Shown: positions 28,762-36,919 of the stretch, in pieces
Layout: each line of letters begins with the position of its first letter
Numbering within the stretch: the first letter of the stretch is position 1
Assembly (NCBI RefSeq): GCF_002934685.1
Contig: NZ_NKHL01000080.1
Span: forward strand, 1 to 39,505
Direction: 5' to 3'
Source of the DNA: Pseudomonas bohemica
GTDB taxonomy: Bacteria; Pseudomonadota; Gammaproteobacteria; Pseudomonadales; Pseudomonadaceae
DNA: 39,505 nucleotides
Translations under genes and position numbers: made by a program
Notes under the pieces: generated by a model
The model's input: only the letters and a program-made list of their open reading frames with translations
Databases searched by the model: none
Told to the model about the DNA's origin: nothing

Positions 28762-29928
28762 ATGGCTTTTTCTGAACGCGTCACCCGTTTGAAGAGTTCT
28801 CTGATTCGCGAAATCCTCGCCGCTGCCCAGCATCCCGAGATGATGTCCTTCGCCGGTGGCTTGCCTGCCGAGGCCATGCTGCCGCAGAGCAAGTGGTCCG
28901 GCATGCCGCGCAGCATTGGCCAGTACGGCATGAGCGAGGGCGAGCCGAAGCTGCGTGAAGCGCTTGCCGCGCAGGCCCGGGCGCTGGGAATTGCTTGCGA
29001 GGCGAGCCAGGTGATGATCGTCAGCGGCTCGCAACAGACGCTGGATCTGGCCGCCAAGTTGTACATCGACAAAGGCACCGAGATTCTTCTGGAAGGCCCG
29101 ACTTATCTGGCGGCGCTGCAGATCTTCCAGCTGTTCGGCGCTGACTGCCTGACCGTGCCGCTGCTCGCCGAAGGACCGGATCTGGACGCGCTGCGCCAGC
29201 GTCTTGAGCAGCATCAGCCGTCTTTCGCCTATTTGATCCCGACCTTTCAGAACCCCTCGGCCGTGCGTTACAGCGAGGCGGCGCGGGACGCAGTGGCGGC
29301 GCTGCTGGATGAGTTCGGCGTGACCCTGATCGAAGACGAGCCCTATCGTGAGCTGACCTTCGACGGCGGCAGCGCCCGCCCGATCGTCAGTCGCCTGCAG
29401 AAAGCCAGTTGGATCTACACCGGAACCGTGTCCAAAACCCTGATGCCTGGCTTGCGCGTGGGTTACCTGATCGCTTCGCCCGACCTGTTCCCGCATCTGC
29501 TGAAACTCAAGCAGGCCGCGGATCTACACACCAACCGGGTCGGCCAGTGGCAGGCCCTGCAATGGATTGGCAGCGAGCAATACCAGCAGCATCTGCTGGA
29601 ATTGCGCGGTTTCTACCGCGCACGCCGCGATCAGTTCGAAGCCGCGTTGCAGCGTCATTTCAGTGACCTGGCCGACTGGAACAGCCCTCAGGGCGGCCTT
29701 TTCTTCTGGCTGACACTGAAAGAAAAGCTCGATACTCGTTTGCTGCTCAATACCGCGCTGGCGCAAAACGTCGCGTTCATGCCCGGTGAGCCTTTTTTCA
29801 CCGACCCGGATGCCAATCCCGGTTACTTGCGCCTGAACTTCAGCCACATCGATCCGCAGCGTCTGGACGAAGGACTGAAACGGCTGGCCGCTGTCATCAG
29901 AGAAGCGCAGATGGCCCTTGCGGCCTGA
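28762..29928 (+). CDS. PLP-dependent aminotransferase, class I/II (LysN/MocR-like)
   Basis: A 388-residue fold-type I aminotransferase that resembles 2-aminoadipate and aromatic/branched-chain aminotransferases of the LysN type. The PLP lysine is Lys225 (GTVSKTLMPGLRVG). Asp192 (EDEPYREL) should pair with the pyridine nitrogen, and Asn164 (FQNPS) and the conserved Arg near the end (GYLRLNFS) also fit. The amino donor cannot be deduced. It is under the divergent MarR gene and is followed after 45 bp by a GST gene, so the two may be one operon. Confidence 0.88.
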   Translation: MAFSERVTRLKSSLIREILAAAQHPEMMSFAGGLPAEAMLPQSKWSGMPRSIGQYGMSEGEPKLREALAAQARALGIACEASQVMIVSGSQQTLDLAAKLYIDKGTEILLEGPTYLAALQIFQLFGADCLTVPLLAEGPDLDALRQRLEQHQPSFAYLIPTFQNPSAVRYSEAARDAVAALLDEFGVTLIEDEPYRELTFDGGSARPIVSRLQKASWIYTGTVSKTLMPGLRVGYLIASPDLFPHLLKLKQAADLHTNRVGQWQALQWIGSEQYQQHLLELRGFYRARRDQFEAALQRHFSDLADWNSPQGGLFFWLTLKEKLDTRLLLNTALAQNVAFMPGEPFFTDPDANPGYLRLNFSHIDPQRLDEGLKRLAAVIREAQMALAA

Positions 29929-29973
29929 TACATTACGCACACGCATCACCGCAGCAACGGGGGAGAGCAGCAG

Positions 29974-30576
29974 ATGTACAAGGTTTACGGCGATTACAAC
30001 TCGGGCAACTGCTACAAGATCAAGCTGATGCTCAACTTGCTCGGCGCGCAGTACGAATGGGTGCCGGTGGACATTCTCAACGGCGAGACAGAAACCGAGG
30101 CGTTTCTGGCGAAGAATCCCAACGGCAAGATTCCGGTGCTGGAGCTCGAGGACGGCACCTGCCTGTGGGAGTCCAATGCGATCCTCAACTTCCTGGCCGA
30201 AGGCACGCCTTATCTGTTGACCGAGCCTCGTCTGCGCACGCAGATGCTGCAATGGCAATTCTTCGAGCAATACAGCCACGAGCCGAGCATCGCCGTGGCG
30301 CGGTTCATTCAGTTTTATCTGGGACTGCCGCAAGAGCGTCTGGAAGAGTACCGCTCGCTGCACAAGCGCGGTTACAAGGCATTGAAGGTCATGGAACAGC
30401 AACTGCAGCGCACGCCATTTCTGGTGGGTGAGCAGTTCTCCATCGCCGACATCGCGCTGTATGCCTACACCCACGTCGCCCATCAGGGCGGTTTCGACCT
30501 GAGTCAGTTCCCTGCTATTGAAGGCTGGCTGGAGCGGGTCAAGCAACAGCCGGGCTATGTCGGCATGCTGGATTGA
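29974..30576 (+). CDS. Glutathione S-transferase
   Basis: A 200-residue GST with an N-terminal thioredoxin fold (residues 1-78; cis-Pro in GKIPVLEL, glutathione-binding WESNAIL) and a C-terminal helical domain (GEQFSIADIALYAYTH near residue 150). The first turn NSGNCYK suggests a Ser or Cys catalytic residue, as in bacterial beta- or nu-like GSTs. GGGGAGAG lies close before the ATG at 29974. It is 45 bp after the aminotransferase and followed by a clear terminator, so it closes that operon. Confidence 0.9.
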   Translation: MYKVYGDYNSGNCYKIKLMLNLLGAQYEWVPVDILNGETETEAFLAKNPNGKIPVLELEDGTCLWESNAILNFLAEGTPYLLTEPRLRTQMLQWQFFEQYSHEPSIAVARFIQFYLGLPQERLEEYRSLHKRGYKALKVMEQQLQRTPFLVGEQFSIADIALYAYTHVAHQGGFDLSQFPAIEGWLERVKQQPGYVGMLD

Positions 30577-30593
30577 CCTTTGGAGAATAAAAG

Positions 30594-30624
30594 ACCGGCC
30601 CTGGCAGCAGTGGCCGGTTTTTTT
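30594..30624 (+). terminator. Rho-independent terminator after the GST gene
   Basis: ACCGGCC (30594-30600) and GGCCGGT (30612-30618) form a perfect 7-bp stem, extended inward by CTG and CAG, followed by a run of seven T. It starts 18 bp past the stop codon. Confidence 0.93.
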
Positions 30625-30728
30625 ATGTCTGAGTGTTGAACCCGGCAGATCGAAGGCTCGACAGCGTTTAGGCTGCGCCCCCGTTCGGCCTGGCCCGGCG
30701 GATCATTCAGGAACACAGGGAGAATGGA

Positions 30729-31115
30729 ATGCGATACATGATGATAGCCCTCGGCATGCTGATGGCGCTGGGGATCGGTTGTTCAGCCCAGGCCGAGGAT
30801 TGTGATGCCAATCAGGCGGCGATGAATCAATGTGCGAGCAAGCAGTACGTGGCGCTGGACGCCGAGTTGAACAAGCAATACAAGGCACAGATGTTGTCCC
30901 TGACCACGGCCGAGCGCAAGAAGGCGCTGCAGGATGCGCAGAAGAAGTGGATCGCGTTTCGTGATGCCGATTGCCAGTATCAGGTCGGCAAACGGGAGGA
31001 TGCCGGGAGCATGTGGCCGCTGTCTCAGGCGCAATGCCTCGCGGAACAGACCAGGGTGCGCGTTGAGCAGTTGAAGGCGTATACGGCGTGTCGGGAGCAG
31101 GGGTGCCCGCGTTGA
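30729..31115 (+). CDS. LprI/DUF1311-like secreted protein
   Basis: A 128-residue protein with a signal peptide (MMIALGMLMALGIG, cut probably after AQA near residue 22) and a Cys-rich LprI-type domain (MNQCASKQY, KKWIAFRDADC, AQCLAEQT). In other bacteria some members of this family inhibit lysozyme; this one could act in the periplasm in a similar way, but no inhibitory motif can be confirmed from sequence. GGGAG lies 7 bases before the ATG at 30729. It stands alone. Confidence 0.85.
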   Translation: MRYMMIALGMLMALGIGCSAQAEDCDANQAAMNQCASKQYVALDAELNKQYKAQMLSLTTAERKKALQDAQKKWIAFRDADCQYQVGKREDAGSMWPLSQAQCLAEQTRVRVEQLKAYTACREQGCPR

Positions 31116-31147
31116 TGCGGTTATTAGATGACCGCGTGGATCAAGAA

Positions 31148-31179
31148 CCTGTGGGCGTGAGCAAGCTCATCCCCACAGG
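31148..31179. repeat. REP-like hairpin
   Basis: CCTGTGGG and CCCCACAGG enclose a REP-type core (GTGAGCAAGCTCA). It lies between the converging LprI-like and glutaredoxin genes and may stop both transcripts. Confidence 0.6.
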
Positions 31180-31242
31180 AGACCGGAGCAAGCCTGAACT
31201 CTCAGGAGTGGTCACTCGCAGCGCAGCTGCAATCGGGCTGTC

Positions 31243-31614
31243 TCAAACCGCCGCAAACCGCTGATTCAGGTAATCGATGATCACCTTGGACTCATACATC
31301 CACACCGTCTTGTCGGCTTCTTCGATCCGCAGGCATGGCACTTTGATCTTGCCGCCTTCGTTGAGCAGGGTCTGGCGGTCCAGCTCGTTGTTCTTCGCGT
31401 CACGCAGCGCCACCGGAACGTTCAGTCGACGCAGGGTGCGGCGGGTCTTGACGCAGAACGGGCAGGCGTTGAACTGATACAGGGTCAGGTCCTTGGCCGA
31501 AGCCTCGACTGCCGCCTGAGCTTGTGGCGTACGTTTTTTCTTGCCGGGACGGGTCAGGAAATCGACCAGAATGACCAACTGGCCAAGGCCGACCCTCAAT
31601 GCCTTCATCAACAT
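31243..31614 (-). CDS. Glutaredoxin-like protein with N-terminal hydrophobic helix
   Basis: A 123-residue protein. Residues 42-123 form a glutaredoxin/GST-N fold with the redox motif Cys51-Pro-Phe-Cys54 and the cis-Pro region KVPCLRIE. An amphipathic hydrophobic helix at residues 5-20 may attach it to the membrane. It probably uses glutathione to reduce disulfides or mixed disulfides. It is 52 bp downstream of folE on the same strand and could be cotranscribed, although a hairpin stands between them. Confidence 0.85.
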   Translation of the reverse strand: MLMKALRVGLGQLVILVDFLTRPGKKKRTPQAQAAVEASAKDLTLYQFNACPFCVKTRRTLRRLNVPVALRDAKNNELDRQTLLNEGGKIKVPCLRIEEADKTVWMYESKVIIDYLNQRFAAV

Positions 31615-31629
31615 GTTTGAAACCTCGCG

Positions 31630-31649
31630 GCCGCAACGTCGGTTGCGGC
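31630..31649. terminator. Hairpin between folE and the glutaredoxin gene
   Basis: GCCGCAAC and GTTGCGGC form a perfect 8-bp stem with a 4-base loop. No T-run follows, so it is at most a weak terminator or attenuator for folE. Confidence 0.4.
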
Positions 31650-31666
31650 GCTTCCGAATGCCCGGA

Positions 31667-32212
31667 TCACTTGATCAGGCTGAGGAACTCAGTGCGGGTA
31701 GCGGCGTTTTCGCGGAACTCGCCCAGCATTACCGAAGTAATCATCGACGAGTTCTGCTTCTCGACGCCGCGCATCATCATGCACATGTGCTTGGCTTCGA
31801 TCACGACCGCCACACCCAGCGCGCCGGTGACCTGCTGAACGGCTTCAGCGATCTGGCGGCTGAGGTTTTCCTGGATCTGCAGGCGTCGGGCGAACATGTC
31901 GACGATGCGCGCAACCTTGGACAGGCCCAGGACCTTACCGCTGGGGATGTACGCCACGTGGGCCTTGCCAATGAACGGCAGCAGGTGGTGTTCGCACAGC
32001 GAATACAACTCGATGTTCTTGACCAGCACCATCTCGCTGTTATCGGAGCTGAACAGCGCGCCGTTGGTGACTTCTTCCAGCGTCTGCTGGTAGCCGCGGC
32101 AAAGATACTGCATGGCTTTGGCCGCCCGTTTGGGGGTGTCGAGCAGGCCTTCGCGGGAGACGTCCTCGCCGAGTTGACCAAGGATCTCGGTGTAGTTCTG
32201 TTCCAGTGTCAC
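31667..32212 (-). CDS. folE: GTP cyclohydrolase I FolE
   Basis: About 181 residues from a GTG at 32212, where Pseudomonas FolE proteins start (homology begins at [13 protein letters not shown]). It converts GTP to 7,8-dihydroneopterin triphosphate, the first step of folate and tetrahydrobiopterin synthesis. Zinc and active-site residues are visible in [10 protein letters not shown] and KHMCMMMRG. The frame continues 21 codons further upstream to a TTG at 32275 inside the integrase gene, with no homology there. GTG 32212 has no strong ribosome-binding site. The integrase stop is only 22 bp upstream, so the integrated element has replaced folE's normal 5' flank. Confidence 0.9.
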   Translation of the reverse strand: MTLEQNYTEILGQLGEDVSREGLLDTPKRAAKAMQYLCRGYQQTLEEVTNGALFSSDNSEMVLVKNIELYSLCEHHLLPFIGKAHVAYIPSGKVLGLSKVARIVDMFARRLQIQENLSRQIAEAVQQVTGALGVAVVIEAKHMCMMMRGVEKQNSSMITSVMLGEFRENAATRTEFLSLIK

Positions 32213-32275
32213 AGGGGTGTGTTCCGTGTGGGTTTCAGAGAGGTACTGTTTCTGTCTGTACCGAATTTGTACCAA
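32213..32275. other. Probable left attachment region of the prophage
   Basis: The chromosome/element junction must lie between the folE start (32212) and the integrase end (32235) or a little inside the latter. The short direct repeat GGTACA is present at 32274-32250 on the minus strand, but the crossover core cannot be fixed without the right end or an uninterrupted relative. No tRNA gene is here. Confidence 0.4.
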
Positions 32276-33443
32276 TCAAGCTCGTTTCCAGTTTTTCCAA
32301 CTCGTTCCAGTCAGTGCTGGAGTTGATCCACTTGGCGTACGTGGACAGTAGCATTTGCACACTATGCCCCAGCTGATTGGCGATGAACGCAGGATTCATG
32401 CCCGCCATTAGGCACATGGTAGCGTACGTGTGCCGGCAGTTGTACTGCCGTCTGCCCCGGATCTCCAGCTTGGAGACCACCTCCTTGAAGAACTTGTCGG
32501 TGAGGCTGGACTGCTGCAGGTACTCGCTGATGCGGGTGGGCGGGAAAACGTAAGGTGAATTTTTCTTCATCCTCTTCTTTTGAGACCGCCGCAATTCGGC
32601 GACCATCTCAGCCATCTTCAGCGCATTCATGGCTCGACTGTTGAGCATTACCATGCGTGCCGCCTTCGTCTTCGTCCGCTCCTCGATGACCTTATCCACA
32701 ACGATCCGGCAGACATGAGCCAGCCGCTTACCCTTATCCACCTCATCCCATCGTAATGCGGCAATCTCTCCTGGGCGCATGCCCGTGTAAAAAGCGAACT
32801 CGAAATACGCCGCATAGATCGCCGTCGCACCGGTTAGCGTTGCATACAGCTCGGCGATGATTGCGTCGGCTTCTTCTACCGTGAAAGCGTCAGGCAGCTT
32901 CTTTGTCCTTCCCGGCAGCTCAATAGCGTCAACCGGGTTGCGTTGGATTAACCCATCTGTCAGCGCCGAACTGAGCATCGCGCTCAAGCGCTCTATCGCA
33001 GACCTACGTACGGCCGCGCTTTTCCACTTCGTTTCGGATATGACGCGGCGGAGATCCATCGGCGACACCAAGTCAATCGGCATCAAGGCAAAGTGGGGCA
33101 TCCAGTACAGGTTCAGCGAGATGCGATAGTTTTTCCTTGTCCCGCTCACCACCTCGCGGCCATTCAGCCATGCTTGCGCATATTCGCCGAAGAGGACGCG
33201 GGTTCCGTGGTGAGAGTGCTTCGAGTTGGGGAAAAGCTCGGCGTACCGGTTCGCATCCAGAACGCCATGCTTTGCCAGGCTGACTACGTTAGCGCGTAGA
33301 TCGGCGGCAGCTTTGATCCCTTTTGGCGTTTGGGGATAGGGGAGGGTCTCGCAGCGTCTCTCGCCATTCCACGTGAAGCGGATGCGGACAGATTGGCCCG
33401 CGAATTCAACTCCGGTGGGCAATCCCATTGGCTTTCTAGCCAT
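32235..33443 (-). CDS. int: Phage-type tyrosine integrase
   Basis: A 402-residue site-specific recombinase. An N-terminal arm-binding domain (about 8-60, [20 protein letters not shown]) is followed by the core-binding domain and the catalytic domain, with Arg223 ([14 protein letters not shown]), a Lys at 258 or 260, Arg337 (YNCRH), His360 (NQLGHS) and nucleophile Tyr369 (STYAKW). The usual first His of the HxxR box is a Tyr (334). ATG 33443 has AGGAG upstream. Its first 160 bp overlap the excisionase gene, and its end abuts folE. Confidence 0.92.
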   Translation of the reverse strand: MARKPMGLPTGVEFAGQSVRIRFTWNGERRCETLPYPQTPKGIKAAADLRANVVSLAKHGVLDANRYAELFPNSKHSHHGTRVLFGEYAQAWLNGREVVSGTRKNYRISLNLYWMPHFALMPIDLVSPMDLRRVISETKWKSAAVRRSAIERLSAMLSSALTDGLIQRNPVDAIELPGRTKKLPDAFTVEEADAIIAELYATLTGATAIYAAYFEFAFYTGMRPGEIAALRWDEVDKGKRLAHVCRIVVDKVIEERTKTKAARMVMLNSRAMNALKMAEMVAELRRSQKKRMKKNSPYVFPPTRISEYLQQSSLTDKFFKEVVSKLEIRGRRQYNCRHTYATMCLMAGMNPAFIANQLGHSVQMLLSTYAKWINSSTDWNELEKLETSLIGTNSVQTETVPL

Positions 33444-33628
33444 GCCTCGTATCTCCTGATGCTGTAATAGATGCGGCCGTCGATCTTGTTCCACACGCCG
33501 AGCGGGATTATCCCCCGGTCACGCTTCCCCTCAAGCGCTCGCTTTGTGGTTCCGATTAGTTTCGCCATTGTCGCTTCCGGCACTTTGTCTCCGACATAGG
33601 CCTCTTCCAGTTTTTCTGCTGCTGCCAT
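33284..33628 (-). CDS. xis: Excisionase-like DNA-binding protein
   Basis: A 114-residue protein. Residues about 10-68 (ATMAKLIGTTKRALEGKRD, then [20 protein letters not shown]) look like a winged-helix excisionase that directs the integrase towards excision. The remaining 45 residues overlap the integrase reading frame and have no recognised fold. GGAGG lies 8 bases before the ATG at 33628. Overlap of xis with int is common in temperate phages and couples their expression. Confidence 0.75.
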   Translation of the reverse strand: MAAAEKLEEAYVGDKVPEATMAKLIGTTKRALEGKRDRGIIPLGVWNKIDGRIYYSIRRYEAWLESQWDCPPELNSRANLSASASRGMARDAARPSPIPKRQKGSKLPPIYALT

Positions 33629-33650
33629 ATGGGCTACCTCCGTCCGGGGT

Positions 33651-34088
33651 CTATGCGGGGTTGAGTGGTTCGAGTTCGGTCAGCGAGAAAACGATGCCGC
33701 GACAGTAGTTCTCAGCATCTTCCATAACTTCAAAGGTGGCGTGAGGGATAACCGTTTTGTACGTCCACGAATAGCCGGGCTCTTTGCACCACAGCGCCTC
33801 AATGGTCTTGGCCTGCCGCTTTCGCATCACGTATTCGGCAATCTCATCGTCCTCTTCCAGTGAGTCCCGATCTGGCAGAACGCCTTGCAGGTCGACAAGC
33901 GCGATACCGCCGTCGTAGCAGCCAATCTCTTCGCGTGACGCGCCGTCGAATTCCATCAGGTCGTCACTGGCTCCATAGAGGATTACCAGTCCGGCTTCCT
34001 TGGCCGCAGCAATGTGTTCTTTCGTAATGGCGCGGTGCGCTGGGTACTGGATACCGTCGAGCTGCGCCGCAAGTTCTTCTTTCGTCAT
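33651..34088 (-). CDS. Phage hypothetical protein
   Basis: A 145-residue acidic protein of unknown function that I do not recognise. It has an even spread of charged residues (SLEEDDEIAEYVMRKRQ) and the stretch YSWTYKTVIPHATFEVMED, with no membrane segment or metal motif. It begins at ATG 34088 and ends 22 bp before xis, with which it is probably cotranscribed. It is divergent from the small membrane protein gene at 34163. Confidence 0.65.
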   Translation of the reverse strand: MTKEELAAQLDGIQYPAHRAITKEHIAAAKEAGLVILYGASDDLMEFDGASREEIGCYDGGIALVDLQGVLPDRDSLEEDDEIAEYVMRKRQAKTIEALWCKEPGYSWTYKTVIPHATFEVMEDAENYCRGIVFSLTELEPLNPA

Positions 34089-34162
34089 GGCAATAGTTCT
34101 CCCGCCCGCCGTACACCGGCAGGCATGTGGTTAAATGGAATTGATCACTTGAAGGAGGGGTT

Positions 34163-34336
34163 ATGAAAAATGCTTTCAAGCAACCACTGTTCGTCATCGG
34201 GCTTCCCCTGATGATTTTCGGATTTGCATCTGGCGTGATTGGCTGGTGGTTAAAGCACTCGTTCGCCTACATGGCGCCGGGCCTGTTCATCGCCGGGCTG
34301 ATTTTCGTGGTGATAGGCTGGATACAGCGGGACTAG
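34163..34336 (+). CDS. Small two-helix membrane protein on the opposite strand
   Basis: A 57-residue protein (MKNAFKQPLFVIGLPLMIFG...) with two hydrophobic helices at about 9-29 and 38-53 and a basic N-terminus. A near-perfect ribosome-binding site (AAGGAGGGG) stands 2-5 bases before the ATG. It reads against all neighbouring phage genes, between two minus-strand blocks, and is likely an independently expressed cargo gene. Function unknown; a small inner-membrane or superinfection-exclusion protein is one possibility. Confidence 0.7.
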   Translation: MKNAFKQPLFVIGLPLMIFGFASGVIGWWLKHSFAYMAPGLFIAGLIFVVIGWIQRD

Positions 34337-34382
34337 TGAAGGCTGTATTTACCGGCAGGCATGTGGATAGATGGGGAAGGGG

Positions 34383-34571
34383 TTAGGGGTACTGGCGTTT
34401 GATGCGGTCCGCGATGGCTTCGAGATTTTCAGCCATGTAGCCCATGTCGTTGTTGTCGCGGCGCGAGACCACGCCGGCCCGCGGGACGTTGCGCCCGGCG
34501 AGCAGCCAGGCGGCTAGAAGGATCAGCGCCGCTTCGAGGCGGCGACGCAGGAAGCCGGTGCGCGGGATCAT
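34383..34571 (-). CDS. Small phage protein with N-terminal hydrophobic helix
   Basis: A 62-residue protein with Arg-rich N-terminus, a hydrophobic helix at about 13-25 (AALILLAAWLLAG) and a charged C-terminus (AENLEAIADRIKRQYP). It starts at ATG 34571, overlapping the stop of the next gene upstream as ATGA, so it is translationally coupled. Not recognised further; its product may be a small membrane protein. Confidence 0.55.
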   Translation of the reverse strand: MIPRTGFLRRRLEAALILLAAWLLAGRNVPRAGVVSRRDNNDMGYMAENLEAIADRIKRQYP

Positions 34572-34942
34572 AGAAGGTCGGCTCCTGCTTCCAACAGCGC
34601 GTCCCGATCCGCCCGAACCCGGTCAAGTTCAGTCTTGAGCTCGTTGCGCTCTCTGATCAGACATTTGATTGCGGTCGAGATGTTCACGTGGCCGAGGGTA
34701 AGGGTGATTGCCTGTGCCTCGTCGAAAAGGCGGACCTTCTGTTCTCGTTCTTCAACTGCACGGGCGGCCAGCTCCTTCGCCCGGATTTTGAGGCAGCGCT
34801 TGCAGGTCACGTAAAGCCAATCGCCCGTAAGCTGCTCGTCTTCCATCGCGCCCTCAGTACCGCACATAACCTGCTCCGGATGGTCTTGGTCGGCCTCGGT
34901 ACCGCCATCCCATGGGTACATGTGAACCGCGCGCTTACTCAC
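34568..34942 (-). CDS. Phage hypothetical protein with coiled-coil C-terminus
   Basis: A 124-residue protein that starts at GTG 34942, overlapping the previous stop as GTGA. A possible zinc site (CGTEG and CKRC, about residues 27-50) is followed by a charged helical part that looks like a coiled coil (RERNELKTELDRVRADRDALLE). Function unknown. It is the middle gene of a three-gene coupled run (35499 to 34383). Confidence 0.6.
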   Translation of the reverse strand: MSKRAVHMYPWDGGTEADQDHPEQVMCGTEGAMEDEQLTGDWLYVTCKRCLKIRAKELAARAVEEREQKVRLFDEAQAITLTLGHVNISTAIKCLIRERNELKTELDRVRADRDALLEAGADLL

Positions 34943-35499
34943 AGCGGCGCCTGTTGGCTGACGAACTCCGGCGGAACAGGAAGCGGCATCCAGTGTGTTG
35001 GCTCGTATTCGTCGCTGGCGTCCCCGTCAACAGCATCCCATTTGCCATCTGCGAAGAAATGTCCGTAGCAGACTGACCACATCCAGCCGTCGGTGCTCGA
35101 TCCGCGCTCAGCGATGACGATGAGGTCGTCAGCGGTGCGAATCCACACAGGGGTGTCCAGCTCTGGAAGCTGGTCTGCGCATACGATCCAAGCATTTGCC
35201 GGGTCGCATCCGGCATTGATCATCACCCTTGGCAAAGCCGCCCGGAACTGATTGAGGTACTGGTCAGTGGTCGAACCCCAGCTGTTGAGCAGACACTCGT
35301 CAGAAGGCTCGAAGCCCTCATCTTCAGGATCGCCCGATGGCTTTCCTGGCACTGTGAAAAACTGTCGCTCGACCGCATGGAGCAGGTCTGAATGCCGCTT
35401 ACAGTTCTCGACGTTGGCTAGCAGCGTCGAAAGGGAATGGTTGCTGCTCAGGCCGAACAGATTGAAGAGCGGGGCAAGTTCAGGGTTATGTTGAGGCAT
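34939..35499 (-). CDS. Phage protein with a DUF551-like C-terminus
   Basis: A 186-residue protein. Residues about 115-180 resemble the DUF551 domain common in phages (IVCADQLPELDTPVWI and EPTHWMPLPVPPE). The N-terminal half (ENCKRHSDLLHAVERQFF) is not recognised. ATG 35499 has GAGGAAAAG upstream; an ATG six codons earlier is less likely. It heads the coupled three-gene run. Confidence 0.7.
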   Translation of the reverse strand: MPQHNPELAPLFNLFGLSSNHSLSTLLANVENCKRHSDLLHAVERQFFTVPGKPSGDPEDEGFEPSDECLLNSWGSTTDQYLNQFRAALPRVMINAGCDPANAWIVCADQLPELDTPVWIRTADDLIVIAERGSSTDGWMWSVCYGHFFADGKWDAVDGDASDEYEPTHWMPLPVPPEFVSQQAPL

Positions 35500-35557
35500 G
35501 ACTTTTCCTCGCCGCATACGCAGCAGGCAATAGGGATAGGGTGGGGGTGAAGGGGTG

Positions 35558-36136
35558 TTACGGGTTCAGGCGGGCGAATTCGTCGAGGATCTTCTCAGCG
35601 AGCGATCCTGCGCCAAGCGAGTGGCTTCCATCGACCCTTCGAATGATTTCGGCAAGTTTGTCAACGTCCGGCAACACAACCGGACGCTGCGGGTGGCGGT
35701 AGAGTTCTGCGCTCCCATCCTCGTCGCACAAGTCGTTCGCTTCTGGCATGGCGAACAGCACAGTGCCAGCTAACTCAAGTTCAGAAATGCCCCCTTCAAG
35801 CAGCCATTCCAAGCGCAGACCTTCGTCTTCATCTTCACGGGTTACAGCGACAGCCTGGATCAACACCGGCTCATCCCCCACTGCGCGGACATCCTCGGCT
35901 TGTATTCGGAGTTGCTCCGAACATTGAGAGTCGACCTCCGAACATTGGACATCCTCGGCGGGGGCGGCAAGAATCGCAGAGGCATCAGCGACGACCTTTC
36001 TCTGTGCAGCGAGTACATGCGGGCGATAGTCTTCCCCGTATGCGCGCACTCTTTCGTCTACTTCAAGTTGCGCCGAATCGATTAAGTCCTGTAGCAACTC
36101 ACGTGGAATCACTACGTTTTCTGCGTGGCTGTGCAT
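35558..36136 (-). CDS. Phage hypothetical protein
   Basis: A 192-residue acidic protein of unknown function. It has a helical N-terminus (LLQDLIDSAQLEVDERVRAY), a middle part rich in beta and charged residues (EDEDEGLRLEWLLEGGISELELAGTVLFAM) and no membrane segment. AAGGAGAAG lies just before the ATG at 36136. It is probably cotranscribed with the small zinc-binding protein upstream, which it overlaps by 38 bp. Confidence 0.65.
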   Translation of the reverse strand: MHSHAENVVIPRELLQDLIDSAQLEVDERVRAYGEDYRPHVLAAQRKVVADASAILAAPAEDVQCSEVDSQCSEQLRIQAEDVRAVGDEPVLIQAVAVTREDEDEGLRLEWLLEGGISELELAGTVLFAMPEANDLCDEDGSAELYRHPQRPVVLPDVDKLAEIIRRVDGSHSLGAGSLAEKILDEFARLNP

Positions 36137-36245
36137 GCCGCTTCTCCTTGTTCTTTGGACGTACTCCTATTAGCCGCAACGGGTGGTTGGGGCAGTCGAA
36201 GTGATGGTGTCCGTTTTTAGTGGTGCAGTGTTGACACTTGGGCAT
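36099..36245 (-). CDS. Small zinc-binding phage protein
   Basis: A 48-residue basic protein. CQHCTTKNGHHHFDCPNH supplies four Cys/His zinc ligands, and a basic tail (KNKEKRHAQPRRKRSD) could bind nucleic acid. ATG 36245 has only a weak ribosome-binding site (GAG). A longer form from GTG 36347 is possible and would add a short helix. It overlaps the next gene by 38 bp. Confidence 0.45.
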   Translation of the reverse strand: MPKCQHCTTKNGHHHFDCPNHPLRLIGVRPKNKEKRHAQPRRKRSDST

Positions 36246-36329
36246 TGTGCTTAGCTCGTACCTGCTGGCGCGGAGAAGAGACAGAAATGCATTGATTTCT
36301 TCACGAACCGCGTCAGACAACGAATTTCC

Positions 36330-36341
36330 CCAAATATTTGG
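36330..36341. repeat. 12-bp perfect palindrome
   Basis: CCAAATATTTGG lies between the small zinc protein and the cupin-like gene. It may be a phage operator or a chance palindrome. Confidence 0.4.
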
Positions 36342-36379
36342 ACACACCTAGGGGATCGGTTCGTTATCGACGTAGACTG

Positions 36380-36907
36380 TCATTGCTCTTCACCGGTATA
36401 GACGCGCCAATCCACCTTCTTGCCGTTCACCATGAAGCCCCAATCACCTTTCCAGCGGCTGGTGATGAACAGGGTCCATACTCCACTCGGCGACACCTCA
36501 TCGATGCGGTGGAACTCGCCATGCCTCAATTCAGATGTGTCCCCAGGATCTCGCCAAAACGGGATATCGGTGTAACCGCCGACTGCCCAGAACCTGCGGC
36601 GCTCTTCCTTGTAGAAACCCCGCAGGATCACGGTGCGAGCGTTCCAGGGGTGATCGTGCAAGTCCCGGTCAGCATCCGGCCGCTTGATGTGGTGCACGCG
36701 GATCGACCACGGGAACCAGGCAAACTTTCCCTTGTGCGTGACGCGGTCATAGGGGTTGAAGAGCCACCAGCGGCCCATGTACATCTCGGTGTCATCGGCT
36801 GACATGATGTGTTGGTACGGTGTGCGCTGGGCGCGGGCGATCAGCCAGTTGGCAACAGCTGGGCGCGCGAGCAGCTTGGCAAGCAGGCGCCAGATCAGAT
36901 CTTTCAT
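36380..36907 (-). CDS. Cupin-like phage protein
   Basis: A 175-residue protein. A double-stranded beta-helix (cupin) fold is suggested by the metal-binding-like HDHPWNARTVILRGFYKEER (about residues 90-109), followed by a histidine-rich FHRIDEV strand and SGVWTLFITSRWKGDWGFMV. Cupins can be enzymes or sugar/metal-binding proteins; the phage role is unknown. ATG 36907 has AGGGAT upstream. A double palindrome (36920-36965) stands at its promoter. Confidence 0.7.
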   Translation of the reverse strand: MKDLIWRLLAKLLARPAVANWLIARAQRTPYQHIMSADDTEMYMGRWWLFNPYDRVTHKGKFAWFPWSIRVHHIKRPDADRDLHDHPWNARTVILRGFYKEERRRFWAVGGYTDIPFWRDPGDTSELRHGEFHRIDEVSPSGVWTLFITSRWKGDWGFMVNGKKVDWRVYTGEEQ

Positions 36908-36919
36908 TTTGATATCCCT

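Noticed and set aside
28681..29496. Upstream extension of the MarR gene antisense to the aminotransferase
   Set aside because: The extension is antisense to a clear PLP enzyme, and MarR homology begins at the ATG at 28680.
32213..32275. A 21-codon N-terminal extension of FolE from TTG 32275
   Set aside because: The extension lies in the end of the integrase gene and matches no FolE protein; homology begins at the GTG.
32213..33650. A tRNA gene as attachment site
   Set aside because: No cloverleaf or CCA-type 3' end is recognisable near the integrase.
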